A stretch of DNA of 26,599 nucleotides from an uncultured Prevotellaceae bacterium (GTDB lineage Bacteria; Bacteroidota; Bacteroidia; Bacteroidales; Bacteroidaceae). Every line of letters begins with the position of its first letter. Within the stretch, counting starts at the first letter, position 1. The position numbers and the translations under genes were made by a program. Location of the stretch: positions 1 to 26,599 of the forward strand of contig CALDLA010000175.1 of assembly GCA_937898415.1 (NCBI GenBank), given 5' to 3'. The notes beneath the pieces were generated by a model. It was given only the letters and a program-made list of their open reading frames with translations, was not told where the DNA came from and did no database searches. Shown piece by piece: positions 5,505-15,236 of this stretch.

Positions 5505-8138
5505 ATGAAAACCGAAAAACAAGTCGTTCAGGGAGCGCTTGCAAGACAAGACTTCTGGAAACGAGGCCGGCGTTGGATGCTGGCTGCCGGAGTGCTGTTG
5601 GCTGGTTGCGGTTCTTTCATGTCGTGTTCTGAGTATGACCTTGATGAGCGTACCCCGGCAGGCTGGGACATGAGCATCTACAGTTGGCTCGACGGACAGG
5701 GGAAGTACACCAACACAGTACGGATGATTGACGAGCTTGGCTACCGCGAGGTGTTGGACAAGACGGGTTCGAAGACGCTCTTTGTGGCAGACGATGCTGC
5801 CTTCGAGCGTTTCTTCCAGAAAAACCAGTGGGGCGTCAAGCGCTACGAGGATCTCTCATTGGCTCAGAAGAAGATGCTCATCTTCGGTGCGATGATTGAC
5901 AACAGCTACCAGATTCAGTCACTCTCCAGTACGGAAGGACCTATCGAGGGTAACTGTATGCGCCGTCAGTCGTCGCTGTCCATCTATGACACGGTACCTG
6001 TGCTGAAGAAGCAGAACGTGCCCGATGCCATCTACTGGCAGCAGTACAAAGACCGTGACGAAATGGTCGTGATGCACGACATGACGACCGTGCCCATGAT
6101 TCACTTCATTGAGCGCTTCATGGCCAACAAGCAGATTACCAACAGTGACTATGACTTCCTGTATAACAACATGACAAAACGTCAGAGTGGTGACGCCTCG
6201 GTGAATGGTTCACAGGTAGCTGAACAGAACATCAAGTGCATGAACGGTTTCGTCCATCGTGTGAACGAAGTGGTCACGCCGCTTCCCAGCATGGCCGACA
6301 TTATTGAGACGAAGCCGAATGTCAGCGTCTTCAACCATCTGCTGCAGCGTTACAGCGTGCCCGACTATTGCGGTGACGAGGTAACCCGCAACTATAATCT
6401 CAACCGTGGTACGGAAGTCGACTCGGTGTATCAGCGCCGTTTCTTCTCCAAGCGCTCTATAGACGGTCAGACCTTCACGGCCACTCACAACCAGAAGAGT
6501 CAGGCTGACGGAGAACTGAAGTATGATCCGGGATGGAACGGCTACTTCATCATGTCCAACGAGAGCAACGAGACCGCCATGCAGGAAGACATGGCCGTGA
6601 TGCTGGTGCCGTCGGACGAGGCTTTGACCGACTACTGGGAGAATGGTGCCGGTAAGATCCTCAAGGATAACTACGGCTCATGGGATAATGTGCCGTACAG
6701 CACCCTGACGGAGTTGCTGAATGCCAATATGCTGGAGTCCTTCGTCAGCAGCGTGCCGAGTAAGTTCGGTCATATCCTCAACGATGCTGCCGACCCGCTG
6801 GGTATTGTCACCAGCGACGTTGACTCAGTGTGGCTCGCCTGCAATGGTGCCGTCTATCTGACCAACCGCGTGTTTACGCCGACCTCTTTCGTCAGCGTCA
6901 TGTATCCCACGGTGGTCGACCCGAATATGAGTATCATCCACTGGGCTATCCAGCAGCTGAACTATGAGGCCTACCTGAACTCGCTGAATTCACGCTATAG
7001 CTTCTTCCTGCCGTCGAACGACGCCCTGCAGAACTATATCGACCCGGTATCCTACGGTCGTCCTCAGAAGCAGATGCTTCGTTTCCACTACGACCCCAGC
7101 AAGACAGTTCAGAACCGCGTCTATGCCAGTGTTCACCCCTATAACCCCGAAACGGGCGAGGTGGGCGACTCTATTAATGTCCTCGTTAACAACGGAAACA
7201 AGTCGGTGATGGAACAGAACCCCATCCTGAACTGTCTGTACTATATCCTTGATGACCATGTGGTGATTGGCGATGTGGAAGACGGTCATGAGTTCTATCG
7301 TACCAAGGGTGGTTCGGAAATCCGTGTCCGCAATACTGCCATGGGTGCCAATGGCATGACGGTCGAGGGAACCTATCATATCAACCAGTCGGAGCCGCTG
7401 GCCGTCAGTTTTGTCTACGACCAGACCAATGGCGGTAACGGTAAGACCTATATCCTGGATAAGGAACCAGTTATGGGAACCAGTAAGAGTGTCTTCAATA
7501 TCTTAGGCGAACATCCGGAATTCAGCCGTTTCCGCGAACTGCTTGAAGGCAGTAACCTGATGGAGCCTTCGGTGCATGACGGACGTTATGCTACCAGCGA
7601 TACCTGTATGAGTGTCTTCAATAGCTTCCACTATACGGTCTATGTGCCGACGAACGAGAGTATTGATGCCCTCATCAAGGCCGGAAAACTCCATACCTGG
7701 GATGAGATAGCCGACCTGGACACACTGGATGCCAGCCAGAAAAAGACGTATAAGGAGGTGACGGAGAACATTGAGAACTTCCTGCGCTACCATATCCAGG
7801 ACAACGCCATCTATCTGAATGCCGACAACAGTACTGGTGTGGAGACCGTCAACGAGGACGGCTCTTTCGACAATTCTTATGAGACGGCCTATATTGATCA
7901 GAAGAAAGGCACGTTCAACAAGTTGACGGTGAGGACTGACAAGAGTGGCAGTTTCCTCAAGGTGATTGACTTGGCCGGCAACGAGCGTACCGTTCAGACC
8001 AACCGTCCAGGCCTCTTTAATCTGATGGCTCGTGAATATACGTATAATAATGCCAAGAGTGCCAGTGCCAATGCCGTTCATAATTCGTCATCGGCAGTGA
8101 TCCACCTCATTGACGGGCCTTTGATGACTAACAATTAA
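5505..8138 (+). CDS. FAS1 lipoprotein A, four fasciclin repeats
   Basis: The 877-aa protein begins with a basic region and hydrophobic stretch ending in a lipobox. Cysteine 35 (LLAGC) or cysteine 41 (FMSC) is the likely lipid site, and the acidic SEYDLDE after C41 resembles a Bacteroidetes surface-export signal. Four fasciclin-like units follow, at about 53-265, 275-465, 470-660 and 665-875. Each has an H1-type strand (TLFVADDAAFERFF, AVMLVPSDEALTDY, SFFLPSNDALQNY, YTVYVPTNESIDAL). Closing H2-type segments are clearest in the first and last (NGFVHRVNEVVTPL, SAVIHLIDGPL). FAS1 domains mediate protein or glycan adhesion in other organisms; the ligand here is unknown. It is the first gene of the operon, 24 bp before susC, a place often taken by surface-binding lipoproteins or enzymes. 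No enzymatic motif is visible. The long basic N-terminus before the hydrophobic core is unusual, and a later start is not excluded. Confidence 0.85.
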   Translation: MKTEKQVVQGALARQDFWKRGRRWMLAAGVLLAGCGSFMSCSEYDLDERTPAGWDMSIYSWLDGQGKYTNTVRMIDELGYREVLDKTGSKTLFVADDAAFERFFQKNQWGVKRYEDLSLAQKKMLIFGAMIDNSYQIQSLSSTEGPIEGNCMRRQSSLSIYDTVPVLKKQNVPDAIYWQQYKDRDEMVVMHDMTTVPMIHFIERFMANKQITNSDYDFLYNNMTKRQSGDASVNGSQVAEQNIKCMNGFVHRVNEVVTPLPSMADIIETKPNVSVFNHLLQRYSVPDYCGDEVTRNYNLNRGTEVDSVYQRRFFSKRSIDGQTFTATHNQKSQADGELKYDPGWNGYFIMSNESNETAMQEDMAVMLVPSDEALTDYWENGAGKILKDNYGSWDNVPYSTLTELLNANMLESFVSSVPSKFGHILNDAADPLGIVTSDVDSVWLACNGAVYLTNRVFTPTSFVSVMYPTVVDPNMSIIHWAIQQLNYEAYLNSLNSRYSFFLPSNDALQNYIDPVSYGRPQKQMLRFHYDPSKTVQNRVYASVHPYNPETGEVGDSINVLVNNGNKSVMEQNPILNCLYYILDDHVVIGDVEDGHEFYRTKGGSEIRVRNTAMGANGMTVEGTYHINQSEPLAVSFVYDQTNGGNGKTYILDKEPVMGTSKSVFNILGEHPEFSRFRELLEGSNLMEPSVHDGRYATSDTCMSVFNSFHYTVYVPTNESIDALIKAGKLHTWDEIADLDTLDASQKKTYKEVTENIENFLRYHIQDNAIYLNADNSTGVETVNEDGSFDNSYETAYIDQKKGTFNKLTVRTDKSGSFLKVIDLAGNERTVQTNRPGLFNLMAREYTYNNAKSASANAVHNSSSAVIHLIDGPLMTNN

Positions 8139-8162
8139 AACATTAAAAAACAGAAGAAGCGT

Positions 8163-11100
8163 ATGAAACGATTAGGTATATTGATATTTTCATTTTTTAA
8201 TGTTTTGATTGCGGCGCAGGCTCAGCAGGCAGGCGACATCATCAGTGGTACGGTGACCGATGCTTTCGGACCCGTGATGATGGCCAATGTCATAGAGATT
8301 GATGCGGCCAACCGTATCGTCGCAGCTGCAACCACCGACATGAACGGTAACTTCTCGTTCAAGTTGAAGAACCCTAAGGACAAGCTGAAGGTTTCGTATG
8401 TGGGTTATAAGACGGTCATCCTGCCGTTCAACAAGACCCATTACACCATCCGCATGGAAGACCAGACCACCATCAAGGAAGTGCAGGTTGTGGCCAAGCG
8501 CAAGGCTCAGGGTTCTGGTCTGCAGATTCCTGTCAAGGAAATCTCGACCGCCCGCCAGAGCATTGACATGAAGGAGTTCGACGGTCTGTCGCTTACCACC
8601 GTCGACGAGGCCCTGCAAGGTCGTATCGCCGGTCTTGACATCGTGGCCAATTCCGGTAACCTGGGTAGCGGCACCTCCATGCGTCTTCGTGGTGTGAGCA
8701 GTATCAACGGCTCCAGCGAACCGCTGATTGTTGTCGATGGCAACGTGTGGGAGACCGGTAGTGGCACGAAAGACTTCGACTTCCAGTCGGCCAACGACGA
8801 GAAGTTTGCCGAGCTGCTGAATGTGAACCCTGAGGATATCGAGAGCATCTCAGTGCTGAAGGATGCTGCCGCAACGGCCATCTGGGGTTCACAGGGTGCC
8901 AATGGTGTCATCGAAATCAAGACCAAGCGTGGAGCCCGTGGTAAGACCAAGGTGACTTACAGCCTCCGTCTGACGGCTACCCACCAGCCTGAAGGTATGA
9001 AGCTGCTGAATGGTGACGAGTACACCATGATGCTGAAGGAAGAGTACTTCAATCCCCATCTGAGAGCAGGTGCCAGTGATAACATCGACGAGATTAACTA
9101 CAAATCCGGTGGTGAGTTCTCTGAGTACCAGATGTATAACGACAATACCGACTGGGTGGACGCCGTGAAGAAGATCGGTTGGCGCCAGAATCACTACGTC
9201 GCCCTTAGCGGTGGTGGTGAGAAGGCTAACTTCCGTATTGCTGCCGGTTATGACCATGAGACGGGTTCTATCATTGAGCAGAAACTGGACCGTTTCACCA
9301 CCCGTGTGGCCCTCGACTACTTTGTCAGTGACCGTATCAAGATTGCTACGAACGTGGCTCTGACCTATACGGACAACAAGAAGAACTACTCCGACCTGCT
9401 CAGCGTGGCTTACCGTCGCATGCCGAACCTGGCCATCTATGAGCAGGACAAGGACGGCAACAGTCTGGGTACCTATTATAATATGTTGCCCACGGTGAAC
9501 GAGGTGTTCCGCAATAACCAGCAGAACGACTACAACCCCATTGCCCTGGCCCATCTGGCCAAGAACGAGGAGACGAGCTATAACATCGAGCCTGAGTTCA
9601 AACTGAACTACGAACTGCTAGGCATCGAGGAGGCCAAGCACCGTCTGACCTATGAGGGTAAGATTGTGTTCAACATCTTCAACCGTTACAATGATATGTT
9701 CCTGCCGCTTGACCTGAACACCAAGGGATGGAATGACGAGAATGCCAACAAGGCCACCAATAATGCCTATAAGAGCTTAGGCGTGACCACCACTCACACC
9801 TTGACCTTCGTTCCGCATTTCAACAATGAAGATCATTCGCTCATGATGATGTTGCGTGGTCAGCTGACCAGTGGTACCAATACGACCCAGAATACCAGTG
9901 AGTACGGTCTTCCCTCAGGAAGTATCATTTCGGCCAGTGCTCCCGGTATCATCTCGACCTTCGGCTCCTATCCTGGCCAGTGGCGCAGCATCTATCTGAC
10001 CTATTCTGCCCACTATGCCTACAAGGGCCGTTATGTGATTGACTTCTCCGTCCGCCGTGACGGTTCGACCAAGTTCGGTCCCGACGAGCGCTGGGGTAAC
10101 TTCCCCGCCTTGTCCGGTAAGTGGATTGTCAGTGATGAACCTTGGTTCAAGAGGGCGATGCCCTGGTTCAGCATGCTGGCTATCCGTCCGGGTTGGGGTA
10201 TCGTCGGTCAGCAGCCAGGTGCAGAGGCCTTGTTCTACAGTAAGTATGGCCCTGGTAAGGGTTATATGTACGAAGGCTCTGCCTATCCGCAGAACATTCA
10301 GTTGAAGAACCTGAAGTGGGAGGAGAAGCAAACCCTTAACCTCGGTTTCGACTTTGGATTCTGGGATGACCGTATCAATGGTAATGTCGAGGTCTATCGT
10401 CAGAAGACGACCGACCTGTTGATGGCTAACCGTGCGTTGCCTTCATCATCGGGTTTCGCCACGCTTGATTATCAGAACGTAGGTGTCATGGAGAATGTCG
10501 GTTGGGAGTTCAACCTGAATGGTAACAACATCATCAAGTCTGGTAAGTTCTCGTTCGACTTCAATATCACCTTCGCTAACAACCGTAATAAACTGACGGA
10601 GATGGACGAGACGGTGTTGTCGTCGCTCAACAACGATTTCGACCGCAAAAACGGCAGTTACCTGAGCCGAGTGGAGCTGAACCGTCCGCTGGGTGGTATC
10701 TACGGATTCCGCTATAAGGGCGTCTATCAGTACAGCAAATACAGTGAGACAGAGGTTCCCGGCGTAAGCGGCCCCAATGCTCCTGTCGCTCGTAATGAAC
10801 GTGGGGAAGTCATTCTCGACAACTACGGACGCACCAAGCCGATGGTGTTCTGCTATACTGGTGTGGACGATGATGAGAAAGAATTCAAGGGTGGTGACGC
10901 CATGTATGAAGATGTCAACTATGACGGACAGATCAACGAGCTCGACATTGTCTACTTGGGTTCTTCGCTTCCGAAGTTCACCGGTGGTTTCGGCTTCAAG
11001 TTGCATTTTGGACGTCTGACATGGAACAACCAGTTCAACTTCCGTTATGGTAATAAGATTATCAACAAGGCTCGCATGAATGCTGAGAACATGTATTCTA

Positions 11101-11459
11101 ACAACAACCAGAGTCGTGCCGTCCTGTGGCGTTGGCGTGTGGAAGGCGATGACATGCCTATTCCCCGTGCCCTCTACGACTATGGTTACAACTGGTTGGG
11201 AAGCGACCGTTTCGTTGAGGATGGCTCTTTCATCCGCCTGAACTATACACAGCTGAGCTATGCCTTGTCTCAGAAAGTTCTGAAGTCGTTAGGCCTGAGT
11301 CAGTTAAGTCTCTATTTGTCAGCTAACAATCTGTTTGTATTGACGAAGTATTCCGGTGCAGACCCCGAGGTGGGCTATGGTGGTTATGGTGTGGTGACCG
11401 ATAATGCACAGACACCGCGTGCCAAGTCGTTCACTGCCGGTATTACCATCTCCTTTTAA
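8163..11459 (+). CDS. SusC/RagA-family TonB-linked outer-membrane protein 1
   Basis: This outer-membrane TonB-dependent transporter of 1098 aa is of normal SusC length. A signal peptide ends near AQA20. A carboxypeptidase-regulatory-like domain follows at about 25-100 (ISGTVTDAFGPVMMANV, LKVSYVGYKTV), then a TonB-box-like segment KEVQVVAKRK (105-114). The plug spans about 125-257 (SMRLRGVSSINGSSEPLIVV, then VLKDAAATAIWGSQGANGV). The remainder is the 22-strand barrel, ending in an aromatic beta-signal (AGITISF). It would import a ligand captured by the SusD partner encoded 30 bp downstream, using energy from TonB-ExbBD. It is flanked by FAS1 lipoprotein genes on both sides of the susCD pair. 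The substrate cannot be inferred, since no degrading enzyme is encoded nearby. Confidence 0.96.
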   Translation: MKRLGILIFSFFNVLIAAQAQQAGDIISGTVTDAFGPVMMANVIEIDAANRIVAAATTDMNGNFSFKLKNPKDKLKVSYVGYKTVILPFNKTHYTIRMEDQTTIKEVQVVAKRKAQGSGLQIPVKEISTARQSIDMKEFDGLSLTTVDEALQGRIAGLDIVANSGNLGSGTSMRLRGVSSINGSSEPLIVVDGNVWETGSGTKDFDFQSANDEKFAELLNVNPEDIESISVLKDAAATAIWGSQGANGVIEIKTKRGARGKTKVTYSLRLTATHQPEGMKLLNGDEYTMMLKEEYFNPHLRAGASDNIDEINYKSGGEFSEYQMYNDNTDWVDAVKKIGWRQNHYVALSGGGEKANFRIAAGYDHETGSIIEQKLDRFTTRVALDYFVSDRIKIATNVALTYTDNKKNYSDLLSVAYRRMPNLAIYEQDKDGNSLGTYYNMLPTVNEVFRNNQQNDYNPIALAHLAKNEETSYNIEPEFKLNYELLGIEEAKHRLTYEGKIVFNIFNRYNDMFLPLDLNTKGWNDENANKATNNAYKSLGVTTTHTLTFVPHFNNEDHSLMMMLRGQLTSGTNTTQNTSEYGLPSGSIISASAPGIISTFGSYPGQWRSIYLTYSAHYAYKGRYVIDFSVRRDGSTKFGPDERWGNFPALSGKWIVSDEPWFKRAMPWFSMLAIRPGWGIVGQQPGAEALFYSKYGPGKGYMYEGSAYPQNIQLKNLKWEEKQTLNLGFDFGFWDDRINGNVEVYRQKTTDLLMANRALPSSSGFATLDYQNVGVMENVGWEFNLNGNNIIKSGKFSFDFNITFANNRNKLTEMDETVLSSLNNDFDRKNGSYLSRVELNRPLGGIYGFRYKGVYQYSKYSETEVPGVSGPNAPVARNERGEVILDNYGRTKPMVFCYTGVDDDEKEFKGGDAMYEDVNYDGQINELDIVYLGSSLPKFTGGFGFKLHFGRLTWNNQFNFRYGNKIINKARMNAENMYSNNNQSRAVLWRWRVEGDDMPIPRALYDYGYNWLGSDRFVEDGSFIRLNYTQLSYALSQKVLKSLGLSQLSLYLSANNLFVLTKYSGADPEVGYGGYGVVTDNAQTPRAKSFTAGITISF

Positions 11460-11489
11460 TTAGTAATTAGAAATGAGGAATTAAAAATT
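11457..11489. repeat. Degenerate heptamers linking susC1 stop to susD1 start
   Basis: Units TAATTAG, TAATTAG, AAATGAG, GAATTAA and AAATT run without gap from the susC1 TAA to the susD1 ATG. The same series with extra units precedes the second susD at 20128-20160. Confidence 0.8.
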
Positions 11490-13205
11490 ATGATTACCAG
11501 AAGCATTAAACAATATATCATGGCTGGTTTCCTGGGCTGCGGCATCATGGCATCGACAACCAGCTGTAATGACTTCCTCGACATTCTGCCTCAGAACCAG
11601 GTCGTGCTGGAGAACTACTGGACTCAGAAGGATGACGTGACCAGCGTGCTGATGAGCTGTTACGAGAGCCTGCAGTCTGAAGACTGTATTACCCGTATGG
11701 GACTTTGGGGCGAGGCTCGTTCAGACAATATGAAGCTGGGCGTCTCACCTTCGCAAGACCTGCAGCAGATGGTCAAGGAGAATATCCTGCCTTCCAATTC
11801 CTACTGTGACTGGAAGGTGTTCTATCAGGCTATCAATCGTTGCAACACGGTGTGCTACTATGCCCCCAAGGTGCAGGAGTTGGACCCGAACTATAGCTAC
11901 AGCGAGATGCAGGCTAATGTGGCCGAGGCCGTCTTTATCCGTTCGCTGTGTTATTTCTATCTGATCCGTACCTTCCGCGATGTGCCGTTCTCTCGTGAAC
12001 CCAGCATCGACGATACGCAGGACTATCGCGTACCGGCAGACTCCTTCAATGTGGTGCTCAGCAACATCATTGAAGACCTGGAGGCTGTCAAGGACCAGGC
12101 ACAGCTCTATTTCCTCAAGCCCAACCCTGAAAAGGTGCAGGATCTTGAGCGTAACAATACAGCTCGTGTCACTCGTCCTGCCGTCTATGCCCTGTTGGCT
12201 GACCTCTATCTGTGGCAGGGCAACTGGCAGCGCTGCGTGGAGTGTTGTGACTATGTCATTGATTTCAAGAAGCGGGAGTATGAGAACTTGAGGCGTCGTC
12301 TGCAAAACGATGTCTATCTGTTCAATGACATCCCCTTGATATTAGAGAAGCAGCAGACCATCTCGGGTTTTGCCTATAACACGATTTTCGGACAGGGCAA
12401 CTCTTTTGAGAGTCTTTTTGAACTGTCATACGACCAGTCTCTCAGAAGAGATAACAAGAACTCGTATATCACCCGTTACTACCTCAACACCAGTAATGAC
12501 CGTAACTTGACGGCTGGAATGCTGTCTGCCGTTGATGAATTCTACGAGGGTCTGCCTCTCAAGGGCACCGAACTGTTCACAACAGGCGACTGCCGTGCAT
12601 ACGAGTCGATCTATCAGGCCAGCACGACTCAGTTCTATATAGCTAAGTATGCCGCATCGCGAGTTTCTATTAATAACTCGATTTCTAACTGGAAGCCTGA
12701 CTACACATGGCGTGGTAGTGAAGCTGACTATGCTCACTGGATTGTATACCGTCTTACTGATGTGATGCTGATGAAGGCAGAGGCACTCATTGAACAGGGA
12801 GCCGATCATTTTGGTGAGGCTTTTGACCTGATTAACGCCGTTAGCCGACGCGCTGTCAACTCGTTGACCCCTGGTACAGGCGAAGTCCTGAAATTCGATG
12901 ATTATAAGGATTCCAAGGAGAACATGCAATTGTTGGTGCTGGAAGAGCGTCATCGCGAATTGATGTTCGAGGGTAAGCGTTGGTATGACCTGATCCGTTA
13001 TGCCCGTCGGTCGGGCAGTACCAGAGACCTGGCCAAGACCGTTACCAAGAAACAGCTGACCAATACGTCGGGTATCCAGATTCGTTTGGCTGACTTTAAT
13101 GCTCTTTACTTGCCTTACTATCGTAACGAGTTGAAGGTGAATCCCTATCTGAAGCAGAATCCGGCCTATTTCACTGGTGACGATGCTGATCTTTCGAAGA
13201 ATTAA
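11490..13205 (+). CDS. SusD/RagB-family surface lipoprotein 1
   Basis: This SusD-type lipoprotein of 571 aa forms the lid over the SusC barrel at the cell surface and captures ligand. Its signal peptide ends at a lipobox with cysteine 26 (STTSC26NDFLDILPQ), a classic SusD start. Family features include the early YWTQKDDVTSVLMSCYESL helix, the TPR-like region (AEAVFIRSLCYFYLIRTFRD, then PAVYALLADLYLWQGNW), and the C-terminal RHRELMFEGKRWYDLIRYAR motif followed by YLPYYRNELKVNPYLKQNP. It directly follows its SusC. The first 26 residues closely resemble those of the second SusD (MNTKSIK..IIAG), suggesting that the two pairs arose by duplication. Confidence 0.95.
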   Translation: MITRSIKQYIMAGFLGCGIMASTTSCNDFLDILPQNQVVLENYWTQKDDVTSVLMSCYESLQSEDCITRMGLWGEARSDNMKLGVSPSQDLQQMVKENILPSNSYCDWKVFYQAINRCNTVCYYAPKVQELDPNYSYSEMQANVAEAVFIRSLCYFYLIRTFRDVPFSREPSIDDTQDYRVPADSFNVVLSNIIEDLEAVKDQAQLYFLKPNPEKVQDLERNNTARVTRPAVYALLADLYLWQGNWQRCVECCDYVIDFKKREYENLRRRLQNDVYLFNDIPLILEKQQTISGFAYNTIFGQGNSFESLFELSYDQSLRRDNKNSYITRYYLNTSNDRNLTAGMLSAVDEFYEGLPLKGTELFTTGDCRAYESIYQASTTQFYIAKYAASRVSINNSISNWKPDYTWRGSEADYAHWIVYRLTDVMLMKAEALIEQGADHFGEAFDLINAVSRRAVNSLTPGTGEVLKFDDYKDSKENMQLLVLEERHRELMFEGKRWYDLIRYARRSGSTRDLAKTVTKKQLTNTSGIQIRLADFNALYLPYYRNELKVNPYLKQNPAYFTGDDADLSKN

Positions 13206-13237
13206 TAATCCTCACATCATAAAGAAGAATCATTATT

Positions 13238-15205
13238 ATGAGTAACAATAATTTCAAGCATTTCCTGACAGGACTCTGCACCTGTTTCGCCCTTCTCGCC
13301 GGTTTCGTGGCCTGTACGGACGATGACTCAGACCAGCCACTGAACTTCTATTCTTCGGTGCGTCTTACGGCAGCAGGGTTTATTGAGGCTGACGATTCAC
13401 GGTTCAGTGAATTCAAGGAAGTATTGGAGCGTTCCAATTATCTGTCGATGTTGAAGACCTACGGTCACTATACGGTCTTTGCACCTACTAACGAGGCCAT
13501 GGATATTTATCTGAAGGCCAATGGCTATGGCTCGGTGGCTGACATGCCTCGAGAGGAGTGCGATACGCTGTCTCGTGCTCATATCGTTCAGGACAAGGCC
13601 TACTTCACCACCGACATGGGTGGCGAGGTGGCCCCTGTCAACATGAATGATGACTTCATCGAGATGACCTCCGACTCAGACGTGTATAATAACAATGCCT
13701 TGTTAGTCTATGTAAACAAGAATTCACTGCTTATCCAGAAGGATGACTCGGTGACCAACGGTGTCGTACATGTGATTGACCATGTCATCAATGCCAGTAG
13801 CCAGTTCCTGCCTGCCCTCATGGAGGACAACCCCAACTTGAGCATCTTCTGCCAGGCACTCCGCCTGACGGGTATGGCTGACTCGCTCACTAAGTATATC
13901 GACGAGACCTACACCGTCGATCCTGACTCTGCTGTCGGAGGTAAGGGATTCAAGGTGCCTTATGGTACGGCCAACGACGGTACTGCTTCCAAACAGTGTC
14001 AGACGTGGTATCCTGACCATCGCTACTTCAAGTTCACGGCTTTCGTAGAGACCGACTCTGTCTATCGGGCTCATGGCATCAATAATCTTGAAGACCTCAA
14101 GCGTTATGCCAAGGAGGTCTATGACGAGTCTTATCCTGAGGATGCTGGTAAGTACGATGAGAATTTCAGGGATCGCCGTAACCCCCTGAACCGTTTTGTC
14201 AGCTATCACCTGATTAACCGTATTGGTCCGCGTGACTACTGGGTACACTGCAAGGGAGCAATCTATGAGCAGAAGTTCCTGACGACTGTAGCCGACCCCG
14301 AGGAATACTTCGAGACGATGGCTCCTCATACGCTGTTGCGATTCTGTAGCAATCCCGGCGAGGAGATCTACATCAACCGTAAGGGCCTGCGTTCGAACTA
14401 CACAGTCAGGGGCATACGTGTCCTGAAGACCGAGGAGAACGATGGCTACCCCCAGTCTTGCAGCAACGGTATGTATCACTATATTGACGATATCCTCGTC
14501 TATTCCCATGATGTCCGCTGGAATGTCCTGAACCGCCGCCTTCGTTTTGACGGCAGCACCTTGAGTCCTGATTTCATGAACGCACGCGCACGTATGTACT
14601 ATATGAATAAGGATGAGCAGATGATTGGCTTCAAGAATGGCTACCTGACCGACTTTAAGATGAACAATGGTAACACGTTCATTGGCTGTGGTAACGAACA
14701 GACGGGATGGCGTCACTATGAAGGCAGTGGTATTTGTATCACAGGTGAGAAGTTTGATGCCTCTGTGAAGTTGCCCCCCGTACCTCATGACGGTACCTAT
14801 GAGGTGCGTCTCGGCTACTCCACGGGTGATGACCGCGGTATTGCCCAGATTTACCTGAACAATGAGCCTTGCGGTATTCCTGTCAGCTTCCGTAACTTCG
14901 ACAGTAATACCGGCTGGGAGGCTGATACCGATGATGAAGAAGAGAACAAGGCCATGGACAAGGCTCTGCGTAACCGTGGCTTCATGAAGGCTATGGACAG
15001 TTACGGTAGCAGTTCGGAGTCTTTCCGTACCTACAGCAACGACGTGCGTCGTATCCTGGTGAAGAAGTTCCTTTCTTCCGAGCAGGAGAACTGGCTGCGT
15101 TTCCGCCAGATTCTTTCCGGTAGAACGCTCTATATGTCGATTGACTACATTGAAATCTGTCCTAAGGACGTCTATGACAGTCCGCAGGGAGAAGACCGTC
15201 ACTAA
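13238..15205 (+). CDS. FAS1 lipoprotein B: two fasciclin domains plus C-terminal beta domain
   Basis: The 655-aa lipoprotein has its lipobox at LAGFVAC26, followed by an acidic TDDDSD that fits a surface-export signal. The first FAS1 domain spans about 35-190 (HYTVFAPTNEAMDIYL, closing NGVVHVIDHVI). The second spans about 195-425 (NPNLSIFCQALRLTGMADSL, closing NGMYHYIDDILVY) and carries a large insert. The remaining 230 residues look like a beta-sandwich (GTYEVRLGYSTGDDRGIAQI) ending TLYMSIDYIEICPK. The same ending occurs in the next gene, so the C-terminal domain is probably homologous and may bind ligand. The gene is 32 bp after susD1 and 31 bp before the third FAS1 gene. It sits where SusE/SusF-like surface glycan-binding proteins usually are. 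The role is inferred. Confidence 0.85.
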   Translation: MSNNNFKHFLTGLCTCFALLAGFVACTDDDSDQPLNFYSSVRLTAAGFIEADDSRFSEFKEVLERSNYLSMLKTYGHYTVFAPTNEAMDIYLKANGYGSVADMPREECDTLSRAHIVQDKAYFTTDMGGEVAPVNMNDDFIEMTSDSDVYNNNALLVYVNKNSLLIQKDDSVTNGVVHVIDHVINASSQFLPALMEDNPNLSIFCQALRLTGMADSLTKYIDETYTVDPDSAVGGKGFKVPYGTANDGTASKQCQTWYPDHRYFKFTAFVETDSVYRAHGINNLEDLKRYAKEVYDESYPEDAGKYDENFRDRRNPLNRFVSYHLINRIGPRDYWVHCKGAIYEQKFLTTVADPEEYFETMAPHTLLRFCSNPGEEIYINRKGLRSNYTVRGIRVLKTEENDGYPQSCSNGMYHYIDDILVYSHDVRWNVLNRRLRFDGSTLSPDFMNARARMYYMNKDEQMIGFKNGYLTDFKMNNGNTFIGCGNEQTGWRHYEGSGICITGEKFDASVKLPPVPHDGTYEVRLGYSTGDDRGIAQIYLNNEPCGIPVSFRNFDSNTGWEADTDDEEENKAMDKALRNRGFMKAMDSYGSSSESFRTYSNDVRRILVKKFLSSEQENWLRFRQILSGRTLYMSIDYIEICPKDVYDSPQGEDRH

Positions 15206-15236
15206 TGAATAACGAATCAGTAATTATTTCGAACGA

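Noticed and set aside
13724..15202. Long minus-strand open frame (492 codons) opposite FAS1 lipoprotein B
   Set aside because: It mirrors the codon pattern of the real plus-strand gene, has no promoter or start signal, and its translation shows no fold-like pattern. Similar antisense frames occur opposite most genes of the operon.
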